NCBI GenBank assembly: GCA_019347995.1
Contig: JAHWKH010000163.1
Span: forward strand, 1-6,208
DNA: 6,208 nt
Direction: 5' to 3'
Source: Gemmatimonadota bacterium
GTDB lineage: Bacteria > Gemmatimonadota > Gemmatimonadetes > Longimicrobiales > UBA6960
Within the stretch, counting starts at the first letter, position 1. Each line of letters begins with the position of its first letter. Shown piece by piece: positions 1 through 6,182 of the stretch. Made by a program: the position numbers and the translations under genes. The notes under the pieces were generated by a model. That model worked only from the letters and a program-made list of their open reading frames with translations, searched no databases and was not told the origin of the DNA.

Positions 1-1304
1 GTGGCGCCGAGACGGGTGCATTCCCCGTCGCCGTGCAGCACGAAGGCGTGGGGGTGCCCGGCGTTGGAGTACGCCACCTTGCTGCGCTCCGGATCGATGA
101 CGGCGTAGCAGAGCGTGAGGTACATCTCGGTGCTCTCGAGCTCGTCGCTCAGCGCGTCGTTCATGTGGCGCAGCACCTTGGCCGGCTCCCCGAACTCGGA
201 GGCGTAGATCGTGGCGGCGCTGATGGCCAGCGCCATGATGAGCGCCGCCGGGAAGCCGTGGCCGGACACGTCGCCGATCATGACGCCGACGCGACCCTCC
301 GAGAGCTTGAGGAGGTGGTAGAAGTCGCCCCCCACCGAGTCGGCCGGCTCCACCCGGGCCGCGACCTGGGCACCGTCGAACTTGTCCACGGCCGGCAGAA
401 GCTTCATCTGGAGGTTGTGGGCCAGCTCCATCTCCCGGGCCACCCGCTCCTGGGCCAGGCTCTCCTGGATGAGGCGGTTGTTCTCCAGCGCCGCCCCGAC
501 CTGGCTGGCGATGGCGCTCAGGAGCTTCTGGTCGCTGGCCGTGAAGCGGCCGCCGTGCTTGCGGCCGATGAGGTTGATGACGCCCACCGTGCGCGGCTCT
601 CCCGCGGGGGGTGAATAGCGGATGGGCACCGACAGGAAGGTGTCGGCCTCGCCCAGGTCCACGCCCTGCAGCGTCTCCGTGGGCGCGCCTTCCCGCGTGA
701 CGATCATGGAGCGGCCCTCCCGGAACACCTGCGCGGTGACGGCGTCGGGATCGTCGGTGCGCAGCGGCCCCATCAGGCCCTCCTCGCCCACCGACGCGGC
801 GAGCTGGAGCACCTCCCGCTCCTCGTCGTACGTCCACAGCGCGCCCCGGCGGGCGCCCAGGACGTCGCAGACCTCGCCCAGGATCACCCGGGCCGCGTCG
901 TCCAGGCGAAGGATCGACCCGAGCGTCTCGCTGATGGAGTAGAGGAGGTTGATCTCCTCGTAGCGCTCGCTGAGCTCGTAGGTGAAGAAGCGGATCTCCT
1001 GGGAGAAGTCGTACGTCCGCTCGAGGATCCCGTGCATCACCGACGCCAGGGCCTCGACCTCCTCGCCACCGGCGCCCCGGATCTCCATCTCCAGGTCCGG
1101 GCCGTCGCGGGGCGAGATGGTGCGCAGGACGGCGCCCTCCTCGCCTCCGCCCTCGTCGTCCCCCTCGGGATAGAGGTGGATTCGCGCCCCGCCGTCCTTG
1201 CCGGTCCACAGGTGGAGGTCCAGGTCGAATTGCTCCCGGAACTCGTCCAGGGTGCTGCGGACCGGGTCCGGCACCGAGGCCCGGGGGGCCGACTCTCCGT
1301 TCAC
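1..1304 (-). CDS. GAF-domain PP2C (SpoIIE/RsbU-type) serine phosphatase, 3' end missing
   Basis: The gene runs off the left edge; 434 codons are visible, from GTG at 1304. Residues 1-110 form an N-terminal region I do not recognise, ending in a likely helical linker. A GAF domain, usually a small-molecule or signal sensor, spans about 115-275 (EINLLYSISETLGS at its start, VPIRY and VGVINLIGRKH in the middle, ASQVGAALEN at its end). A helix with EMELAHNLQMKLLP at 291-304 matches the linker before RsbU-type phosphatase domains. The PP2C domain shows VGGDFYH at 324-330 (Asp327) and IGDVSGHG at 343-350 (Asp345), both metal-binding motifs, and SNAGHPHAF at 413-421. The remaining motif with the TDG aspartates would lie beyond the edge, perhaps 80-100 residues, so activity cannot be fully judged. 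By family knowledge it dephosphorylates the STAS antagonist. Its 4-nt overlap with the kinase gene and a good ribosome binding site suggest co-translation. No transmembrane segment is apparent, so it is probably cytosolic. Confidence 0.92.
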   Translation of the reverse strand, partial: MNGESAPRASVPDPVRSTLDEFREQFDLDLHLWTGKDGGARIHLYPEGDDEGGGEEGAVLRTISPRDGPDLEMEIRGAGGEEVEALASVMHGILERTYDFSQEIRFFTYELSERYEEINLLYSISETLGSILRLDDAARVILGEVCDVLGARRGALWTYDEEREVLQLAASVGEEGLMGPLRTDDPDAVTAQVFREGRSMIVTREGAPTETLQGVDLGEADTFLSVPIRYSPPAGEPRTVGVINLIGRKHGGRFTASDQKLLSAIASQVGAALENNRLIQESLAQERVAREMELAHNLQMKLLPAVDKFDGAQVAARVEPADSVGGDFYHLLKLSEGRVGVMIGDVSGHGFPAALIMALAISAATIYASEFGEPAKVLRHMNDALSDELESTEMYLTLCYAVIDPERSKVAYSNAGHPHAFVLHGDGECTRLGA

Positions 1305-1825
1305 CCGTCGCCCCCCTTCGCGTCGTCGTCCTCGTCGTCGTCGATCCACATGCCGGAGAGCACCTCCTCCGTCACGGCTTGCTCCAGCTCGGCCTTCCGC
1401 TTGCGGTCCTCCTCGGACTCGTCGAGATGGAGCACCAGCGTCACCTCGTTGCCTTCCTCGTTGTAATGGACCTCGTCCATGAGCTTGCGCATGAGGAAGA
1501 GCCCGCGGCCGCCGGTCTTCTTCACGTTGCCGGGCGCCGTGGGGTCGGGCACCGCCTCGGGGTCGAAGCCCTGCCCCTCGTCGCGGATCTTCGCGGTGAG
1601 CTCCCCCTCCCCCAGCGTCACCTCCACCCGCACCTTGCGGCGGGGGTCGTCGGCGTTGCCGTACAGCATGGCGTTGGCCAGAGCCTCGCTGAGACCCACA
1701 CGGAAGTTCAGGCGGAGCTTGCGAGCGTGCTCGTCGTGACCCGCGCACCGCTGCATGACGTACTCGACGGCATGCTCGATCGTACGCAGGTCATTGGGCA
1801 GCTCGAGCACCAACTCCGTATCCAC
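1301..1825 (-). CDS. Anti-sigma-factor-type serine kinase (RsbW/SpoIIAB-like, HATPase) with acidic tail
   Basis: This 174-residue protein has a GHKL-type ATPase fold of the RsbW/SpoIIAB class, which phosphorylates a STAS antagonist on serine and can bind a sigma factor or other target. The N-box is in GLSEALANAMLYGN at 44-57, with Glu47 as the likely general base and Asn51 as the Mg/ATP ligand, matching SpoIIAB. The G1 box is DEGQGF at 82-87 and the G2 box is GGRGLFLMRKLMDEV at 105-119. The domain ends near residue 134. After it comes a tail of about 40 residues: a charged, probably helical stretch (about 136-160) and then the acidic IDDDEDDDAKGGDG at the end. Relatives are usually about 140-150 residues, so the tail is extra. 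The GTG start at 1825 is the only plausible one before the first beta strand and has no good Shine-Dalgarno sequence. The stop overlaps the phosphatase start by 4 nt (GTGA). Kinase function is well supported; the target is unknown. Confidence 0.92.
   Translation of the reverse strand: MDTELVLELPNDLRTIEHAVEYVMQRCAGHDEHARKLRLNFRVGLSEALANAMLYGNADDPRRKVRVEVTLGEGELTAKIRDEGQGFDPEAVPDPTAPGNVKKTGGRGLFLMRKLMDEVHYNEEGNEVTLVLHLDESEEDRKRKAELEQAVTEEVLSGMWIDDDEDDDAKGGDG
1311..1318 (-). promoter_or_regulatory. Ribosome binding site that decides the phosphatase start
   Basis: AAGGGGGG on the minus strand ends 6 nt before GTG at 1304-1302. Together with the GTGA overlap with the kinase stop, this supports that GTG as the start of the phosphatase gene. 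Confidence 0.6.
1322..1342 (-). repeat. GAC trinucleotide run encoding the acidic kinase tail
   Basis: Seven codons, three GAC, one GAG and three GAC on the minus strand, encode DDDEDDD near the kinase C-terminus. A tract of this kind can gain or lose whole codons by replication slippage without breaking the frame, so its length may vary between strains. Confidence 0.7.
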
Positions 1826-1866
1826 GGCGCGGCCGGGCGGAGGCGACGGGGGATCGGGGGTGATGA
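1826..1866 (-). other. C-rich 41-nt spacer between STAS and kinase genes
   Basis: The transcribed strand here has 25 C and 8 G in 41 nt and no AGGAGG-like sequence before the kinase GTG. No in-frame ATG, GTG or TTG exists in this stretch, so the GTG at 1825 is the first available start. Poor initiation or reliance on ribosomes coming from the STAS gene is the simplest reading. Confidence 0.5.
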
Positions 1867-2199
1867 TCAGATGCCCTGGAGCGCTTCCTCACGGGAGTCG
1901 GCGATCTTGAAGAGCGTGTCGAGCTTGGTGAGCTCGAAGAGCGTGCGCAGGTCCTCGTTGAGGTTGGCCAGGCGCAGCTCGCCTCCCTGCTCGCGGATCT
2001 TCTTCGACAGGCTCACCAGCACGCCGAGACCCGACGAGTCGATGTAGCCCGTGTTGGAGAAGTCGATCACGAACTTCCGGTCGCCGTTCTCGAGCTGTTC
2101 GAGGACCTTCTGCTTCAGCTCCTGGCGGTTACCCACGATGAGCTGACCCTCGACGTCCACTACCGTGACATCGCCCTTCTTGTCGACCTGAAAGCCCAT
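1867..2199 (-). CDS. STAS-domain anti-sigma-factor antagonist (RsbV/SpoIIAA-like)
   Basis: This 110-residue protein is a single STAS domain, the usual length for RsbV/SpoIIAA relatives. It starts MGFQVDKKGDVTVVDVEGQL and carries the core segment YIDSSGLGVLVSL at about 52-64. Ser56 (in Asp54-Ser55-Ser56-Gly57) aligns with the serine phosphorylated in SpoIIAA. GGELRLANL at 72-80 and the helix with LFELTKLDTLF at 87-97 complete the fold. By family knowledge the unphosphorylated form binds the cognate RsbW-like kinase and frees that kinase's target, while the phosphorylated form releases the kinase. The next two genes encode just such a kinase and a PP2C phosphatase, so this is the switch component of a partner-switching module. 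It has its own strong ribosome binding site and stands 182 nt from pta and 41 nt from the kinase gene, so it may be made in excess. Whether the target is a sigma factor cannot be seen. Confidence 0.93.
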   Translation of the reverse strand: MGFQVDKKGDVTVVDVEGQLIVGNRQELKQKVLEQLENGDRKFVIDFSNTGYIDSSGLGVLVSLSKKIREQGGELRLANLNEDLRTLFELTKLDTLFKIADSREEALQGI

Positions 2200-2204
2200 G
2201 ATGT

Positions 2205-2209
2205 CCTCC
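2205..2209 (-). promoter_or_regulatory. Ribosome binding site that decides the STAS gene start
   Basis: GGAGG on the minus strand lies 5 nt before ATG at 2199-2197, a near-ideal Shine-Dalgarno placement. A second in-frame ATG at 2211 would put this site inside the coding region and add only MEDI, so the 2199 start is preferred. The CCCGGC/GCCGGG dyad at 2223-2239 ends 13 nt upstream of the site and leaves it unpaired. Confidence 0.7.
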
Positions 2210-2286
2210 ATTATCGAAGTGTCCCGGCGGGCAGCCGGGTCCCGGTTCCGCCGCGCGATCGCACGGGAGGATCGACCGGGGGTGAT

Positions 2287-2315
2287 CAAATAGATCGTGT
2301 CGGATCGGGGGGCAA
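2287..2315 (-). promoter_or_regulatory. Possible weak sigma70-like promoter before the STAS gene
   Basis: On the minus strand TTGCCC (2315-2310) and TATTTG (2292-2287) are separated by 17 nt. The -10 match is poor, but this is the only AT-rich patch in the gap. It would give a leader of about 80 nt. The small dyad at 2309-2323 overlaps the -35 element, and a GATC-AAATA-GATC inverted repeat at 2284-2296 overlaps the -10. The promoter class in this organism is unknown, so the call is tentative. Confidence 0.25.
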
Positions 2316-2381
2316 GCCGCCCCACGCCGATGTAGAGCACCTTCCGTGCCGCCGTGCCCGCTCCCGGGCGGGTCCGGGTCC

Positions 2382-3374
2382 CTAGCCCTCGACCATGAGC
2401 GCGGTGACGCACGCCACGTCCACGATGTCCGAGACGCTGGCGCCCCTGGAGAGGTCGTTGCACGGCCGCCGCAGACCCTGGACGATGGGTCCGATGGCAC
2501 CGGCGCCGGCCAGCCTCTGCACCAGCTTGTAGGCGATGTTGCCGGCGTCGAGGTCGGGGAACACGAGCACGTTCGCACGGCCGGCCACCTCCGAGCCCGG
2601 GGCCTTTCGCCGGCCGATCTCCTCCAGCAGCGCGGCGTCGGCCTGGAGCTCGCCGTCGGCGGGGATGTCGGGGGCCTTCTCCCGGAAGAGGCGCGTGGCT
2701 TCGACGACCTTGTCCACCGCCCGGTGGCGGGCGCTCCCCTTCGTGGAGAACGACAGAAAGGCCACCCTGGGCTCGTCGCCCACCACGAGGCGCCGCGCGC
2801 GGGCGGCGGCCAGGGCGATGTCGACGAGCTGGGGCGCCGTGGGATCGGGCACGACCCCACCGTCGGTGAAGGTCAGCACCTCGGGCACGGGGCCGCGGAA
2901 CGCGTCCACGACCATGTAGAAGGACGAAGACACGGTGGCGATGCCCTCGGCGGACCCCACGCACCAGAGGGCGGCGCGCAGGACGTGCCCGGTGCTGTGG
3001 ACCGCGCCGGCCACGGATCCGTCCACCTCGCCGCGGCGCACCATGAGGGCGCCTCGCATGAGGGGCTCCGCGGCGCGCTTGCGCGCGTCGTCCTCGCTGA
3101 GGCGCGTGGGTCGCGCCGCGAGCAGCTCCCGGGCGTAGGCGGCGCCGTCGCCGTCCTCCGGATCGACGACGCGGATGGCCGCCGGATCGGCTCCGGCGGA
3201 GCGCAGGCCGTCGCGCACGACGTCCGAAGGGCCCAGCACCACGGGCACCAGGAGGTCCTCGTCCACGATCTGCGCCACGGCCTCCCAGGTGCGCGGCTCC
3301 GTGCCCTCTGGGAACACCAGCGTCCGGCGGGCCGCGCGGGCCCGGTCCCGCAGCCCCGCCAGGAAGTCGCTCAC
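2382..3374 (-). CDS. pta: Phosphate acetyltransferase (short, single-domain Pta)
   Basis: Pta interconverts acetyl-CoA plus phosphate and acetyl phosphate plus CoA in the cytosol. The 330-residue product matches the short single-domain class rather than the long E. coli type. Visible family segments are FPEGTEPRT at 21-29, AGAVHST at 122-128, [15 protein letters not shown] at 140-154, [12 protein letters not shown] at 169-180, SFSTKGSA at 208-215 and [18 protein letters not shown] at 271-288. Ser309, Arg310 and Asp316 in SRGASVSD fall at the same positions as the active-site residues described for Methanosarcina thermophila Pta, and Arg133 is also present. I found no disrupted motif. A related phosphate butyryltransferase is possible but less likely given these segments. 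The GTG start at 3374 overlaps the coaD stop by 4 nt, with a GGGAG further upstream, so the gene is probably coupled to coaD. No acetate kinase gene follows; the next gene is a STAS protein after a 182-nt gap. Confidence 0.93.
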   Translation of the reverse strand: MSDFLAGLRDRARAARRTLVFPEGTEPRTWEAVAQIVDEDLLVPVVLGPSDVVRDGLRSAGADPAAIRVVDPEDGDGAAYARELLAARPTRLSEDDARKRAAEPLMRGALMVRRGEVDGSVAGAVHSTGHVLRAALWCVGSAEGIATVSSSFYMVVDAFRGPVPEVLTFTDGGVVPDPTAPQLVDIALAAARARRLVVGDEPRVAFLSFSTKGSARHRAVDKVVEATRLFREKAPDIPADGELQADAALLEEIGRRKAPGSEVAGRANVLVFPDLDAGNIAYKLVQRLAGAGAIGPIVQGLRRPCNDLSRGASVSDIVDVACVTALMVEG

Positions 3375-3871
3375 TCCGAGAAGCGCTCCCGGAGCCGCTC
3401 CAGCACGGGCGGGGAGACGAACCGCGAGACGTCGCCTCCCAGGCGAGCCACCTCCCGCACCAGCGACGCCGACAGGAAGGAGTAGTCGACGTCGGGCGTG
3501 AGGAAGATCGTCTCTGCCTCGGGCCAGAGATCCTGGTTCATCTGGGCCATCTGGAACTCGTACTCGAAATCGGACACGGCGCGCAGGCCGCGGACGATGA
3601 CGTTCGCCTCGCGCTCCCTGGCGAAGTCCACCAGGAGGCCCGCGAACGTGGCGCACTCGACCCGCTCCTCGTGGTCGAACACCTCGCGGATCATCTCGAC
3701 GCGCTCCTCCACCGTGAAGAGGGAGGACTTGGTCTGGGTCGCGGTGCGGGCCACCCCCACGATGAGCCGGTCGACGAGCCGCAGCGTGCGCCGCGCCACG
3801 TCCTCGTGGCCCAGGGTTATGGGATCGAACGAACCGGGATAGACGGCGATGATGGGCCGGGAGAGGCTCAT
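3371..3871 (-). CDS. coaD: Pantetheine-phosphate adenylyltransferase (PPAT)
   Basis: CoaD transfers AMP from ATP to 4'-phosphopantetheine, giving dephospho-CoA and pyrophosphate, the penultimate step of CoA synthesis in the cytosol. The 166-residue product matches the family length of about 160. The nucleotidyltransferase motif [11 protein letters not shown] is at 12-22, with the (T/H)xGH element at 19-22. Lys48 lies in [13 protein letters not shown], the usual ATP/substrate loop. [19 protein letters not shown] at 94-112 is the family's most typical segment. LSASLVRE at 133-140 replaces the common SSSxVRE and keeps the Ser and Arg that contact ATP. The start is ATG at 3871 in an ATGA overlap with rsmD, with only a weak Shine-Dalgarno sequence. 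The 3' end overlaps pta (GTGA). The protein looks complete and active. Confidence 0.96.
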   Translation of the reverse strand: MSLSRPIIAVYPGSFDPITLGHEDVARRTLRLVDRLIVGVARTATQTKSSLFTVEERVEMIREVFDHEERVECATFAGLLVDFAREREANVIVRGLRAVSDFEYEFQMAQMNQDLWPEAETIFLTPDVDYSFLSASLVREVARLGGDVSRFVSPPVLERLRERFSE

Positions 3872-4401
3872 GCGTCGGGCGCTCTGGAGAGGGTGGAGAG
3901 GGTCGTGTCGCCATAGCGGCGCTGACGGAGCCCCTCCACCTCGGGGAGCGGCTCGGCGGTACGATGCTCGACCCACAGCTCGCGCGCAAAGGGCGCCTCG
4001 CTCCAGCGCTCCACGATCCGGGCCGCGTGACCCTCGCCGTAGGGCGGGTCGGCCAGGGCGAGGTCGAAGTCCGCGTGGTCCTGCCGGGCCAGCCACGCGT
4101 GCGCCTCGGCCTTCACGACGGTGGTGAGCGGCCCCGCTTCCAGGAGGCGGATGTTGGCTTGAAGCGCCGCCATCGGGGCCCGCGCCCGCTCCACGAACGT
4201 GGCGTGCTCGGCGCCCCGCGACAGCGCTTCCAGCCCGAGCGCCCCGGAGCCGGCGAAGAGATCCAGCACGGTGAGGCCGTCCAGACGGCCCCCCAGCGCC
4301 GACATCCAGGCCTCGCGCACCCGGTCGGTGGTGGGACGGATCGCCCTGCCCTTCGGGGCGCTGATCCGCCGTCCCTTCCAGCGCCCGGCGATGATCCTCA
4401 C
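3868..4401 (-). CDS. rsmD: 16S rRNA (guanine(966)-N(2))-methyltransferase RsmD
   Basis: RsmD methylates N2 of G966 (E. coli numbering) in 16S rRNA, using S-adenosylmethionine, during 30S subunit assembly. The 177-residue product has the usual family length. It opens with the typical [13 protein letters not shown] and has [10 protein letters not shown] at 22-31. The SAM-binding motif [11 protein letters not shown], is at 47-56, followed by LEALSRGA. The catalytic N-methyltransferase motif DPPY is at 118-121, and a late RRYGDT is at 161-166. The start is GTG at 4401, inside the recJ stop (GTGA), with no clear Shine-Dalgarno sequence, so translational coupling to recJ is likely. It overlaps coaD by 4 nt (ATGA). 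The rsmD-coaD pair is a common bacterial neighbourhood, which supports both calls. Nothing looks broken. Confidence 0.95.
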   Translation of the reverse strand: MRIIAGRWKGRRISAPKGRAIRPTTDRVREAWMSALGGRLDGLTVLDLFAGSGALGLEALSRGAEHATFVERARAPMAALQANIRLLEAGPLTTVVKAEAHAWLARQDHADFDLALADPPYGEGHAARIVERWSEAPFARELWVEHRTAEPLPEVEGLRQRRYGDTTLSTLSRAPDA

Positions 4402-6182
4402 GCGGGATGGCCGTCGGCGGGCTCCGCCGGACGCAGGTCGAGCACCTTCGCCTTGAGGCGCCGCCGGCCGCTCCAGTCATCGTCCATGAGCTGGACCGCC
4501 ACGTCCAGGGGCCCGTCGGGCAGGGCGTCGGGGGCGTGGCGCTCGGCCAGCCCGAAGCCGATGGCGTCGACGATGGGAGTGCCGGCCGACCCCTTTCCGC
4601 CGCCCAGGCGGAGGCGGAGGTGTCCCTTGCCCACCACGCGCGCCGGTCCGGCCAGCTCGGCGCCTCGCACCAGGAAGACCGGCCTGGGGTTGCCGATGCC
4701 GTGGGGACCGACCCAGCGCAGCAGGTCCACGAGCGCCAGGTCGGCCTCGCCCAGGGCCAGCTCCAGGTCCACGCGCAGCGTGGGCCTGAGATCCCTGCCC
4801 TCCAGCTCGGAGCGCGCACGGGCGTTGAACGCCTCGCGGAAGGGCGCCACGTCGGCGGCGCCCACGTCCATGCCCGCGGCCTGGGCGTGACCGCCCCAGC
4901 GGCCGAGGTGGCCGGCGCAGTCCGTGAGGGCACGGTGCAGATGGAAGCCCGGCACCGAGCGGGCGCTGCCGCGACCCCGGTCCCCGTCAAGGGCCACCAG
5001 CACGGCGGGCCGGTGGATGCGCTCCACGACCCGGGAGGCGACGATGCCGATGACGCCCGGATGCCAGCCCTCCCTGGCCAGCACCACGCCGTAGTCCCGG
5101 GTGGGATCGTAGTCGCGGGCCAGCAGGTCGAGCGCCTCCTCCAGCGTCCGCCGGTCCTCGCCCTGGCGGATCCGGTTCTGCTCGTCGAGGCGCCGGGCCA
5201 GCTCGGCGGCCTCGGCCGCGTCCTCGGTGAGGAGCAGGCGCAGGGCCTCGGCGGCGTCTCCCATGCGGCCCATGGCGTTGATGCGCGGCGCCAGCACGAA
5301 CCCGACCTTCCCCGACTCCACGGGACCGTCCGCCAGGCCGGAGACCTCCAGCAGGGCCCTGAGGCCGGGGTTGCGGGTCCGCTCCAGCGCCCGCAGGCCG
5401 ATGCGCACCAGCACGCGGTTCTCGTCCGCCAGGGGGACCAGGTCGGCCACGGTGGCCAGCGCCACCAGGTCCAGGTACCAGGCCAGGTCTTCGTCCGCGA
5501 GGCCGGTGCCCTCCGCCAGCGCCCGGCAGAGGGTCCAGGCGACGCCGGCGCCGCACAGACCCTTGAACGGATACTCGCAGTCGGCCCGGTTCGGGTTCAC
5601 GACCGCCACGGCCGGCGGCAGGGTGGCGCCGGGCGTGTGGTGATCGGTGACGACGACGTCGATGCCCGCGGCGGCGGCGTCGGCCACGGCGGCGTGAGCC
5701 AGGATGCCGGAATCGGCGGTGACGATGAGGGTGGCCCCGGCCTCCGTCGCCGTCCTGATCCCCGTCGCGCCCAGGTCGTAGCCGTCGCGCACCCTGTGGG
5801 GGACGAACGGGACGACGTGGCCTCCGAGGCGGCGCAGCACGCGGGTGAGGAGCGCGGCGGAGCAGATCCCGTCCACGTCGTAGTCGCCGTGCACGAGGAT
5901 CGTCTCGCCGGCGTCGAGGGCCCGGCGGATGCGCGCCACGGCCCGGTCGGCGTCGGCCAGGAGGCCCGGAACGGCGAGATGTTCGAGGAGCGGTCGGAGG
6001 AAGCGGCGCGCGTCTTCGGCGGCCAGGATGCCGCGGGCGGCCAGCAGGCGGCCCAGGGCGGGCGGCAGGTTGAGCGCGTCGGCCACGGCCCGGGCCATGG
6101 CGTCGTCCGCGGCTTCGGGCAGGATCCAGCGGGGCCCCTCGGGGAGAGGGAGGGCACGCGCCGGCGGACGCGGGGAGGTCAG
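4398..6182 (-). CDS. recJ: Single-stranded-DNA-specific 5'-3' exonuclease RecJ
   Basis: RecJ degrades single-stranded DNA 5' to 3' in the cytoplasm, in RecF-pathway recombination, mismatch repair and base-excision repair. Read from CTG at 6182 it has 594 residues, a normal length. The DHH domain comes first: HGDYDVDGICS at about 98-108, TADSGI at 155-160, the signature TDHHTP at 179-184 and VALATVADLVPL at 240-251, which supply the metal-binding Asp and His residues. INAMGRMGDA follows at about 301-310. The DHHA1 domain shows WHPGVIGIVASRVVER at 373-388, GSARSVPGF at about 405-413 and GGHAQAAGM at 430-438. The remaining C-terminus, including VGPHGIGNPRPVF, fits the OB-fold region. An ATG at 6098 would give 566 residues but would drop RWILP and the residues after it, which resemble the usual RecJ N-terminus. 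I therefore prefer the CTG, which overlaps the upstream stop by 4 nt. The 3' end overlaps rsmD by 4 nt (GTGA). The frame stays open to the window edge, so a start outside the window is not excluded. Function is near certain; the start is not. Confidence 0.95.
   Translation of the reverse strand: MTSPRPPARALPLPEGPRWILPEAADDAMARAVADALNLPPALGRLLAARGILAAEDARRFLRPLLEHLAVPGLLADADRAVARIRRALDAGETILVHGDYDVDGICSAALLTRVLRRLGGHVVPFVPHRVRDGYDLGATGIRTATEAGATLIVTADSGILAHAAVADAAAAGIDVVVTDHHTPGATLPPAVAVVNPNRADCEYPFKGLCGAGVAWTLCRALAEGTGLADEDLAWYLDLVALATVADLVPLADENRVLVRIGLRALERTRNPGLRALLEVSGLADGPVESGKVGFVLAPRINAMGRMGDAAEALRLLLTEDAAEAAELARRLDEQNRIRQGEDRRTLEEALDLLARDYDPTRDYGVVLAREGWHPGVIGIVASRVVERIHRPAVLVALDGDRGRGSARSVPGFHLHRALTDCAGHLGRWGGHAQAAGMDVGAADVAPFREAFNARARSELEGRDLRPTLRVDLELALGEADLALVDLLRWVGPHGIGNPRPVFLVRGAELAGPARVVGKGHLRLRLGGGKGSAGTPIVDAIGFGLAERHAPDALPDGPLDVAVQLMDDDWSGRRRLKAKVLDLRPAEPADGHPA

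Larger units (their letters stand above)
2200..2381 (-). other. Intergenic region between pta and the STAS gene
   Basis: This 182-nt stretch is the longest non-coding gap in the window. On the minus strand it contains three short GC-rich dyads: CCCGC/GCGGG with a 6-nt loop at 2357-2372, GGGGC/GCCCC with a 5-nt loop at 2309-2323, and CCCGGC/GCCGGG with a 5-nt loop at 2223-2239. None is followed by a T run, so none is a classical intrinsic terminator. The only AT-rich patch is at about 2284-2296. The STAS frame stays open through the gap, but the encoded residues look unrelated to a STAS domain. This is the natural place for the housekeeping operon to end and the signalling cassette to begin. 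Confidence 0.5.

Noticed and set aside
2357..2372. Intrinsic terminator after pta
   Set aside because: The stem is only 5 bp and no T run follows on the minus strand, so it does not qualify, although Rho-dependent ending in this region cannot be excluded.
2200..2964. Upstream extension of the STAS gene to give 365 residues
   Set aside because: The added part overlaps pta out of frame, is Arg/Gly-rich without motifs, and bypasses the ideal ribosome binding site at 2205-2209. The downstream ATG gives the normal STAS length.
2346..3485. Long plus-strand open frame of 379 codons opposite pta
   Set aside because: It lies antisense to a gene with clear family motifs, its translation is rich in Arg, Gly, His and Ala with no recognisable domain, and long antisense frames are expected at this GC content. 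The same applies to the plus-strand frames at 33-614, 1379-2047 and 3964-4890.
3375..3989. Upstream extension of pta (535 residues), possibly a fusion
   Set aside because: The extra N-terminus is coaD and rsmD sequence read in another frame and lacks any domain. The GTG at 3374 gives the normal short-Pta length and a GTGA overlap.
3872..4990. Upstream extension of coaD (539 residues)
   Set aside because: The extension is recJ and rsmD sequence read in the wrong frame. CoaD motifs begin only after the ATG at 3871, which gives the normal length.
4987..5556. Second minus-strand frame inside recJ (189 codons)
   Set aside because: It is an out-of-frame shadow of recJ with a Gly/Arg/Pro-rich product and no motifs, while the recJ frame holds all the conserved residues.
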